Assembly: GCA_016875595.1 (NCBI GenBank)
Contig: VGPI01000147.1
Span: 1 to 5,143 of the forward strand
Source of the DNA: Candidatus Cloacimonadota bacterium
GTDB lineage: Bacteria > Cloacimonadota > Cloacimonadia > Cloacimonadales > Cloacimonadaceae
DNA: 5,143 nt
Reading direction: 5' to 3'
Part shown: piece after piece, positions 1 through 5,143 of the stretch
Layout of the letters: each line of letters begins with the position of its first letter
Numbering within the stretch: position 1 is the stretch's first letter
Position numbers and translations under genes: made by a program
The notes under the pieces: generated by a model
Seen by the model: the letters and a program-made list of their open reading frames with translations, nothing else
What the model was told of the DNA's origin: nothing
The model's database searches: none

Positions 1-973
1 CTCCCAGGCAAATATGGCGGCTTACTTTGCCATCTGCCAACCGGGGGATACGGTGCTGTCCCTGGAATTGTCTCATGGTGGGCATCTGACGCATGGCCAT
101 CCGCTGAGTTTTTCCGGACAGTTTTACCATATCATCCACTACAACGTCGCCCGTGAGACCGAGCAATTTGACTATGAAAACCTCTACCAGATGGCGATGG
201 AGCACAAGCCGAGGATGATCCTGGCGGGAGCCAGTGCTTATCCGCGGTCAATTGATTTTGCCCGGTTCCGTGAGATTGCCGATGCCTGCGGTGCCAAACT
301 GATGGTGGATATGGCTCATATTGCCGGATTGGTGGCAGCCGGACTGCATCAGAATCCGGTGCCCTATGCCGATGTGGTGACCTCCACGACGCACAAGACG
401 CTGCGCGGTCCGCGTTCCGGCATGATCATCTGCCGCGAGGAATATGCCAAAGACATCGATGCCAAGGTATTTCCCGGCATCCAGGGCGGTCCTTTGATGC
501 ATATCATCGCCGCCAAGGCGATGGCATTTTATGAAGCGTTGCAGCCGGAATTCAAGCAGTATCAGAGCAATGTGACAGCAAATGCCAAATCACTGGCACA
601 GGCATTGATGGACAATGGCTTTGATCTCGTCTCCGGTGGAACGGATACGCATCTGATGCTGATCAATCTGGGACCGGAAGAATCCGGCAGTCCTTCCGGC
701 AAGAAAATGGAGGAATGCCTTGATCTGGCAGGGATCACGGTCAATAAAAACACCGTCCCCTTCGACACCCGCTCTCCCTTTGTCGCCTCCGGCGTCCGCG
801 TCGGCACTCCTTCCGTTACCACGCGTGGCATGGGAGCTCCCGAGATGAAGACCATCGCCGGATTTATCAAGCGTGTTCGTGAGAATTATGAAAATGAAGA
901 ATACCTTACCGGGATGAAGGGCGAGGTGCGTGACCTGACCTCCCGCTTCCCGCTTTATCCTGAACTGGATTGA
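1..973 (+). CDS. glyA: Serine hydroxymethyltransferase, 5'-truncated by window edge
   Basis: This cytosolic PLP enzyme interconverts serine plus tetrahydrofolate with glycine plus 5,10-methylenetetrahydrofolate, the main source of one-carbon units. Reading begins in frame at base 2 with SQAN, the end of the family's GSQAN motif, so roughly 95-100 N-terminal residues lie outside the window. The ATG at base 14 is internal and not the start. Counting that Met as 1, visible motifs are HGGHLTHG (21-28), the cofactor-contacting VDMAHIAGL (98-106), the PLP-lysine segment STTHKTLRGPR with Lys at 128 (codon 395-397), VFPGIQGGPLMH (152-163) and the C-terminal TVNKNTVPFDTRSPFVASG stretch (242-260). The C-terminus ends where family members normally end. 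It is the first visible gene of a co-directional run, 12 bases before tldD. The family call is nearly certain, and nothing suggests a broken gene. Confidence 0.97.
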   Translation, partial: SQANMAAYFAICQPGDTVLSLELSHGGHLTHGHPLSFSGQFYHIIHYNVARETEQFDYENLYQMAMEHKPRMILAGASAYPRSIDFARFREIADACGAKLMVDMAHIAGLVAAGLHQNPVPYADVVTSTTHKTLRGPRSGMIICREEYAKDIDAKVFPGIQGGPLMHIIAAKAMAFYEALQPEFKQYQSNVTANAKSLAQALMDNGFDLVSGGTDTHLMLINLGPEESGSPSGKKMEECLDLAGITVNKNTVPFDTRSPFVASGVRVGTPSVTTRGMGAPEMKTIAGFIKRVRENYENEEYLTGMKGEVRDLTSRFPLYPELD

Positions 974-974
974 C

Positions 975-979
975 AGGAG
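975..979 (+). promoter_or_regulatory. Shine-Dalgarno for tldD
   Basis: AGGAG sits six bases before the ATG at 986, in the 12-base gap after the glyA stop. It fixes the tldD start. The gap is too short for a terminator, so transcription from glyA probably continues into tldD. Confidence 0.8.
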
Positions 980-985
980 CATTAA

Positions 986-2365
986 ATGGATTCATTGAGA
1001 TTAAAAGAGCTGCTGCCGGCGGGCTCGGACTATCTGGAGCTAAAGGTGCAGCAAAACCGAAGCCGTCAATTGGGTTTTCTGAATGGCACCCTGAACTTCA
1101 ATAGCAAAAGTGCCAGCAGCGGGATCATGGCGCGCTCGTTTCAGAATGGCGTTTGGGGCTTGACCAGTTCACCCGACATCAGCGATGACAGCATGCGACG
1201 GACGATAAAAAGGGCAATTGCCAATGCCCAAACCCTGCATCAACGTGCCCGCAAAGCGGAAGTTATGCTGCCGTCCAATTCCGCCTCCGGCGAGTACCTC
1301 TTCTTCACCAAGAAAAATGCCGCCAGTACTCAGGAAAGGATCGAATACCTGCGCGAGATCGACAACTATATCAAGGACAAGTATCCTGATCTCAGCACAC
1401 GCATAGTCAATTCCAGTGTGCTTGAGATGGAAAAGCATATCATCACCTCCGATGGTGCAGAAATACGCTCCATGACGCCTCGCACAATAATGTATGTGAT
1501 GATGGTGTGCCTCCATGAGGGGACGCCGCTACAACATTACGATGTATTTGGCGGATTCGGGCAGTGGGAAGATAACTTTGCCGATCCCTCCGACCTGTAT
1601 GAGAAGATCGACCTGGTTTATCAGCAATTGATGGATAAGAAAGAAGCCGTCTTTGCTCATGCCGGCACCTTTGACTGCGTCCTGGATTCACGCCTGGCGG
1701 GGATCCTGTCGCATGAAGCGATCGGGCATACCACGGAAGCGGACTTTGTGATCAATGGTTCCATCGCCGGTGAGTATCTCGGTCAGGAAGTTGCCAGTCC
1801 ACTGGTCACCTTGATCGATGTAGCGCATACCTGGGACGATCAATTGTGCCCCGTGCCGGTCTTTATCGACGACGAAGGAGTGCTGGCAGAGGATTGCGTG
1901 GTGATCGAGGACGGCATCCTCAGACGCTATATGCACAACAAGGAAAGTGCTCAACTGATGGGTCATGCTCTGACTGGCAATGCCCGCGCATACACCTATA
2001 CCGATGAGCCCCTGATCCGGATGCGCAATACCATGATCGTGCCTGGAAAGAGCAAGCTGGACGAGATGATCGCCTCCATCGAAGATGGGTATTATCTGAT
2101 CGAGCCCTCCAACGGACAGGCGGATTCCACCAGTGAGTTTATGTTTGGCGTGACTCTGGGCTATGAGATCAAGAACGGCAAACTCGGTAAAGCGATCAAG
2201 GAAACCACCATCTCCGGAGTAGCTTTCGATCTGCTCAAGACCATTACCATGATCTCGGATGACATCTATTGGTCATGTGCCGGGATGTGTGGCAAGAAAC
2301 AGATGATCCCCGTAGGGATGGGTGGTCCGGCGATCAAGTGCCGGGTCAATATCGGAGGTAAATAA
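986..2365 (+). CDS. tldD: TldD-family metalloprotease subunit (catalytic, U62)
   Basis: This 459-residue protein is the catalytic subunit of the TldD/TldE protease, a cytosolic heteromeric metalloenzyme. In E. coli it trims unfolded peptides, matures microcin B17 and helps degrade the antitoxin CcdA. The metal site is intact: HEAIGH at residues 243-248 (bases 1712-1729) matches HEXXXH, and GMCGK at 433-437 supplies the distal cysteine C435 of the GxC motif. The family segment around GNARAYTYTDEPLIRMRNT (331-349) and GQADSTS (377-383) are also present, as is the C-terminal IPVGMGGPAIK (441-451). The length is close to the E. coli protein (about 480). No signal peptide or membrane segment is seen. 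The start is supported by AGGAG at 975-979. Its stop overlaps the tldE start by one base, so the partner subunit is co-translated. The natural substrate cannot be read from this sequence, and no obvious precursor-peptide gene lies nearby. Confidence 0.95.
   Translation: MDSLRLKELLPAGSDYLELKVQQNRSRQLGFLNGTLNFNSKSASSGIMARSFQNGVWGLTSSPDISDDSMRRTIKRAIANAQTLHQRARKAEVMLPSNSASGEYLFFTKKNAASTQERIEYLREIDNYIKDKYPDLSTRIVNSSVLEMEKHIITSDGAEIRSMTPRTIMYVMMVCLHEGTPLQHYDVFGGFGQWEDNFADPSDLYEKIDLVYQQLMDKKEAVFAHAGTFDCVLDSRLAGILSHEAIGHTTEADFVINGSIAGEYLGQEVASPLVTLIDVAHTWDDQLCPVPVFIDDEGVLAEDCVVIEDGILRRYMHNKESAQLMGHALTGNARAYTYTDEPLIRMRNTMIVPGKSKLDEMIASIEDGYYLIEPSNGQADSTSEFMFGVTLGYEIKNGKLGKAIKETTISGVAFDLLKTITMISDDIYWSCAGMCGKKQMIPVGMGGPAIKCRVNIGGK
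2354..2358 (+). promoter_or_regulatory. Shine-Dalgarno for tldE, inside the tldD end
   Basis: GGAGG lies within the last codons of tldD, six bases before the ATG at 2365, which itself overlaps the tldD stop as TAATG. Strong SD plus overlap suggests efficient reinitiation and balanced synthesis of the two subunits. Confidence 0.8.
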
Positions 2366-3654
2366 TGGACAAGCGTAAGTTGACTCAACAGACCCTGAAA
2401 AGGATGATGGATCTCGGGGCGGACAAGGCAAGTATCCGGCTCAGCGCATCCGACACCCAGGAATTCAATGTGGTTTATCGAGAATTGAACCTGTTGCGCA
2501 GCATCTCCACCCAAAGTATGGGACTTTCCGTCATCAAGGATCAGAAAAGCGCTTCCGTCAATGTCAATCAACTGGACGATCAGACCATCAATGGCGCTAT
2601 CGATGAATTGTTTCAATCCATTGAAACCGCAGATGCCGATCCCGCCTATGACATCTCACCTCATCAGCCACCTTCCGTCTTTGAGAAAGGGACGCTGAAA
2701 CCGGACGTGGATCTGGTCTGTGACCGCCTGGTGGAATATGCCCGGCAATGCAAAAAGGACTATCCCAGTGTGCAGTTCGACGCCACGATGTCCCACCATA
2801 AACAGCATGTCCTCTTCGCCAACAGCAATGGCGTTGACCTGGAGGAGAACCTGGGCTATTATGACTTTATGTCCATGTTCAGTGCCAAAGATGGCAATAA
2901 GATGTCCTCCTTCAATTTCACCACTTTCAGCGCTGCCGATCTCGATAAACCGGTGATGGATATGAACTTCACCGGTGAATTGATCCGCCAGATCACGGAA
3001 CAGACCAGTACTCGACCGATCGCTGAGAACTTCACCGGCGATGTGATATTCATGCCTTTTGGATTCATGGAATTCCTCTTTGAGATTGTTGGTAACCATA
3101 TCGGTAACGGCGTGATGATGAAAACAAGCCGCTTTCCCGACCATTTGGGGCAAAAGATACTCGACGATAAACTTACCTTGAGGATTATGCCCTGCTCCCC
3201 GGAGATGTGCAGTGAGTCCCGGATCACTACTGACGGCTATATTGCCGAGGATGCCACCATCATCGATCATGGGATCTTGCGCCACTACCTGCTGAACCTT
3301 TTTGCCGCCAATAAGACCGGCAAGCAACGGACAGTAGGCTCTGGCAACGGCTTTGTGATCGACCCTGGAACCACGCCCTGGCGGGATATGATCGCCTCCG
3401 TCAAACGTGGAATCCTCTGTCCCCGCGTCTCACAGGGCAGCCCCAATCCCAATGGCGACTTCTCGGCAGTGCTCAAGAACAGCTATTACATCGAAGATGG
3501 CAGAATCGCTTATCCAATCAGCGAGACCATGATGAGCGGGAATGTGATCGAGATGTTCAACCAGATGATCGACCTCTCCGCCGAGACGATCAATACCGGC
3601 TGGATGAAAGCGCCCTTTATCAAGATCGAAGACCTCTTCATCAGCAAGAAATGA
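2365..3654 (+). CDS. tldE: TldE/PmbA-family protease subunit (non-catalytic partner)
   Basis: This 429-residue protein is the partner of TldD in the heteromeric protease. As in other TldE/PmbA proteins, there is no HEXXXH and no C-terminal GxC metal ligand, so it probably shapes the substrate cavity rather than binding the metal. Family signals are strongest in the C-terminal half: NPNGDFSAVLKNSYYIEDG (361-379), then IAYPISETMMSGNV (381-394), equivalent to the usual NPxxGDFS and IxYPVxExTIAGN motifs. Paralogy to TldD is visible in EDATIIDHGILRHY (295-308) against EDCVVIEDGILRRY in TldD (302-315), and in DMIASVKRG (341-349) against EMIASIEDG (360-368). The central part is divergent: the segment with PCSPEMC (276-282) replaces what is usually a more acidic, glycine-containing stretch. 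Some annotation pipelines would call it simply a TldD/PmbA-family protein. Its stop overlaps the next start by four bases. Confidence 0.9.
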   Translation: MDKRKLTQQTLKRMMDLGADKASIRLSASDTQEFNVVYRELNLLRSISTQSMGLSVIKDQKSASVNVNQLDDQTINGAIDELFQSIETADADPAYDISPHQPPSVFEKGTLKPDVDLVCDRLVEYARQCKKDYPSVQFDATMSHHKQHVLFANSNGVDLEENLGYYDFMSMFSAKDGNKMSSFNFTTFSAADLDKPVMDMNFTGELIRQITEQTSTRPIAENFTGDVIFMPFGFMEFLFEIVGNHIGNGVMMKTSRFPDHLGQKILDDKLTLRIMPCSPEMCSESRITTDGYIAEDATIIDHGILRHYLLNLFAANKTGKQRTVGSGNGFVIDPGTTPWRDMIASVKRGILCPRVSQGSPNPNGDFSAVLKNSYYIEDGRIAYPISETMMSGNVIEMFNQMIDLSAETINTGWMKAPFIKIEDLFISKK

Positions 3655-4331
3655 ATGAATCCTCCCTGATCCTGATCGCCCTGCCCATCGGCAATCCCGC
3701 CGATCTCAGTCCCCGTACCTCACAGGTCTTGCCGGATGCCCAAGGGCTGATCTGCGAGGAATACAAGACGGGTGCCCGGCTACTAAAAAGTGCTGGCGTC
3801 ACCCTCCCTTTGCATATCCTCAATGAACACAGCACGGATGATCAGATCCTCGATCTGTTCAAGCGCTTATTTGTTGATGCAGCCGGAACTTATGCCTTGA
3901 TCAGCGATGCCGGAACGCCCTGCTTTGCCGATCCCGGGGCGGAACTCGTCGCCCTCTGTTATGCTAATGGAATCCCGGTGCAAGCCATCCCCGGCGCATC
4001 GGCTTTGACCACGGCTCTTATGCTGGCGGGCAAGCGGCTTGACCGGTTTCACTATTATGGCTTCCTCAGTGCCAATCATGAGCAGCGCCGTCGGGATCTG
4101 CAACAGATCAAGCGCCAGCAGGACTGCGACTACTTCATTCTCGATGCACCCTACCGGCTCAAACCCCTGCTGCGCGACATGGGTGAAATCCTGGGCGGCG
4201 AACGACAGGTGCGCCTTTTTTACAAACTTACCCATCCCGACCAGCAGGTGATCATCACCACCCTTGCTGTTCTGCGTCACAAAGCCGAAACGCTCCCCAA
4301 GGGGGAATTCGTGCTGCTCCTGGAGCGCTGA
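3651..4331 (+). CDS. RsmI-like SAM-dependent methyltransferase (tetrapyrrole methylase fold), short form
   Basis: This 226-residue protein belongs to the tetrapyrrole (corrin/porphyrin) methylase superfamily and most resembles RsmI, which 2'-O-methylates C1402 of 16S rRNA. Visible motifs are ALPIGNPADLS (10-20), the SAM-site loop SDAGTPCFADPG (85-96), IPGASALTTAL (113-123), FHYYGFLS (133-140), DAPYRL (165-170) and KGEFVLLLE (217-225). Two things depart from canonical RsmI. The near-invariant EDTR is replaced by CEEYK (35-39), and the protein ends at the methylase core, without the extra C-terminal domain that brings RsmI to about 280 residues. Similar short forms occur in Bacteroidetes, where their substrate is, to my knowledge, unproven. 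The fold assignment is firm but the substrate (rRNA C1402 or other) is not, so I give no symbol. The start overlaps the tldE stop as ATGA and has no clear Shine-Dalgarno, implying coupled translation. The conserved first strand begins right after this Met, which supports the start. Confidence 0.88.
   Translation: MNESSLILIALPIGNPADLSPRTSQVLPDAQGLICEEYKTGARLLKSAGVTLPLHILNEHSTDDQILDLFKRLFVDAAGTYALISDAGTPCFADPGAELVALCYANGIPVQAIPGASALTTALMLAGKRLDRFHYYGFLSANHEQRRRDLQQIKRQQDCDYFILDAPYRLKPLLRDMGEILGGERQVRLFYKLTHPDQQVIITTLAVLRHKAETLPKGEFVLLLER
4322..4325 (+). promoter_or_regulatory. Shine-Dalgarno for rarA, inside the methyltransferase end
   Basis: GGAG lies in the last sense codons of the methyltransferase gene, five bases before the ATG at 4331. 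This favours 4331 over the in-frame ATG at 4355 as the rarA start. Confidence 0.6.
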
Positions 4332-5143
4332 TGAAGCGCAAGGATCAGGTCACGATGTTTGACGTTCCGGAGCGGACTGACCTCACTTCCCCTCTGGCGG
4401 AGAAGATCCGTCCCCGCAGCATCAGTGAGATCCGCGGCCAGCACAAGTTACTGTCCGAAGGGTCGTTATTGTTGCGGATGCTCCAGGAGGGCAGATACCA
4501 TTCCTTCATCATGTGGGGTCCGCCCGGCACCGGCAAGACCACCATCGCCCGCCTGATCGAGAGCCACACTGATCAACCCTTTGTCCATTTCAGTGCCGTG
4601 CTTTCCAGCATCAACGACGTCAAAGCCGTAATGCGCGATGCCGATTACATCTTCCGCACCCGCAATCTCTCCACCATCCTCTTCATCGACGAGATCCACC
4701 GCTTCAATAAATCCCAGCAGGACGCCTTTTTGCCCTACGTAGAGTCCGGAGCGGTGATCCTGATCGGCGCTACCACCGAGAATCCGTCTTTTGAGGTGAT
4801 CCCCGCTCTGCTTTCCCGCTGCCATGTCTTTGTGCTCGATATGCTGAGCGAGGAAGACCTGATGGCGATCATCCACCGCGGTTGTGTGGAGCTTGGCTTG
4901 GACTGCTGTGAGGAGATCAAAGGCTGGCTAGCGCAACAGTGCGGAGGCGATGCCCGACGTGCGCTCAACGATCTGGAGATGATCACTCCCGATCTGAACG
5001 TGTCACCGGATATTACCATCTCCCGTCTGGCGGAAATCCTCGCTAAGAAGACGATGTTTTATGACAAGAACCGCGAGGAGCACTACAACCTGATCTCCGC
5101 GCTCCACAAATCCCTGCGTGGCTCCGATCCTCAGGCAGGTCTC
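4331..5143 (+). CDS. rarA: Replication-associated recombination protein RarA (MgsA), 3'-truncated by window edge
   Basis: This is an AAA+ ATPase of the RarA/MgsA/WRNIP1 family, related to clamp-loader subunits and RuvB. It acts on DNA at stalled replication forks and interacts with SSB. The 271 visible residues cover the AAA+ module: PLAEKIRPRS and GQHKLL near the N-terminus (21-41), Walker A GPPGTGKT (63-70), Walker B ILFIDEIHRFNK (116-127) with D120/E121, sensor 1 GATTENPSF (146-154), arginine finger in LLSRC (R163) and sensor 2 GGDARRALN (205-213). It then reaches the family hallmark EEHYNLISALHKSLRGSDP (249-267). About 150-180 residues of the C-terminal helical and tetramerisation region should follow outside the window. 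All ATPase residues are intact. The ATG at 4331 overlaps the methyltransferase stop as TGATG and has GGAG five bases upstream. The in-frame ATG at 4355 is a less likely alternative start. Confidence 0.96.
   Translation, partial: MKRKDQVTMFDVPERTDLTSPLAEKIRPRSISEIRGQHKLLSEGSLLLRMLQEGRYHSFIMWGPPGTGKTTIARLIESHTDQPFVHFSAVLSSINDVKAVMRDADYIFRTRNLSTILFIDEIHRFNKSQQDAFLPYVESGAVILIGATTENPSFEVIPALLSRCHVFVLDMLSEEDLMAIIHRGCVELGLDCCEEIKGWLAQQCGGDARRALNDLEMITPDLNVSPDITISRLAEILAKKTMFYDKNREEHYNLISALHKSLRGSDPQAGL

Noticed and set aside
14..16. ATG as a possible start of glyA
   Set aside because: The frame is open to the window edge, and the four codons before it encode SQAN, a conserved internal SHMT motif.
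590..982. Minus-strand open frame of 130 codons opposite glyA
   Set aside because: It is antisense to conserved SHMT C-terminal sequence, with no recognisable product.
970..998. TTGACA hexamer at 970-975, resembling a -35 box before tldD
   Set aside because: It is formed by the glyA stop codon and the tldD SD. At 17 bases downstream there is CATTGA, not a -10-like box, and that lies inside tldD.
2656..3327. Long open frame of 223 codons on the minus strand opposite tldE
   Set aside because: It lies wholly inside tldE, whose family motifs are clear. The antisense product resembles no family I recognise, and open antisense frames are common opposite genes with this codon use.
4197..4221. GGCG/CGCC stem followed by six T, terminator-like, inside the methyltransferase gene
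   Set aside because: The stem is only four base pairs with an 11-base loop, and it lies within conserved coding sequence upstream of co-directional rarA. It is too weak to call a terminator. The T run also does not form a standard slippery heptamer in frame.
4247..4259. Inverted repeat GGTGATCATCACC
   Set aside because: It is a 13-base near-palindrome encoding QVIITT in the methyltransferase. It is single-copy and short, and fits chance given the frequent ATC codons.
4355..4357. Alternative in-frame ATG for rarA
   Set aside because: The upstream ATG at 4331 has GGAG at five bases and the TGATG overlap typical of this gene run, so it is preferred.
4466..4876. Minus-strand open frame of 136 codons opposite rarA
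   Set aside because: It covers the Walker A, Walker B and sensor regions of rarA, which are plainly the real coding sequence. It is a shadow frame.

Overview
The window is ordinary bacterial chromosomal sequence, slightly above 50% GC by eye, densely coding on the + strand only. It holds five genes: the 3' part of glyA (serine hydroxymethyltransferase), complete tldD-like and tldE/pmbA-like genes, a complete short RsmI-like SAM-dependent methyltransferase gene, and the 5' part of rarA (AAA+ replication-associated recombination ATPase). I see no tRNA, rRNA, CRISPR array, insertion sequence, prophage gene or convincing repeat. The host is a bacterium I cannot place firmly. The gene families are widespread housekeeping ones, and the short divergent methyltransferase recalls forms I associate with the Bacteroidota/FCB side of the tree, which is only a weak hint.

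Layout: glyA enters from the left edge and stops at 973. A 12-base gap with a good Shine-Dalgarno leads to tldD (986-2365). From there the genes are fused by overlapping stop/start codons: tldD/tldE share one base (TAATG), tldE/methyltransferase share four (ATGA), and methyltransferase/rarA share one (TGATG). There is no room for terminators or independent promoters between genes, so the run looks like one transcript with translational coupling. Its promoter must lie upstream of the window.

How the genes relate: TldD and TldE are the two subunits of a heteromeric metalloprotease. TldD carries the HEXXXH and GxC metal-site motifs and TldE lacks them, so the tight coupling fits a need for matched amounts. 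GlyA supplies glycine and one-carbon units. The methyltransferase uses SAM and probably acts on rRNA or another housekeeping substrate. RarA acts at stalled replication forks. No shared pathway is evident for the whole set, and the co-transcription may simply reflect compact genome organisation.

I did not find a convincing undescribed system. The most worthwhile points are the divergent, shortened methyltransferase and the divergent central segment of the TldE subunit.
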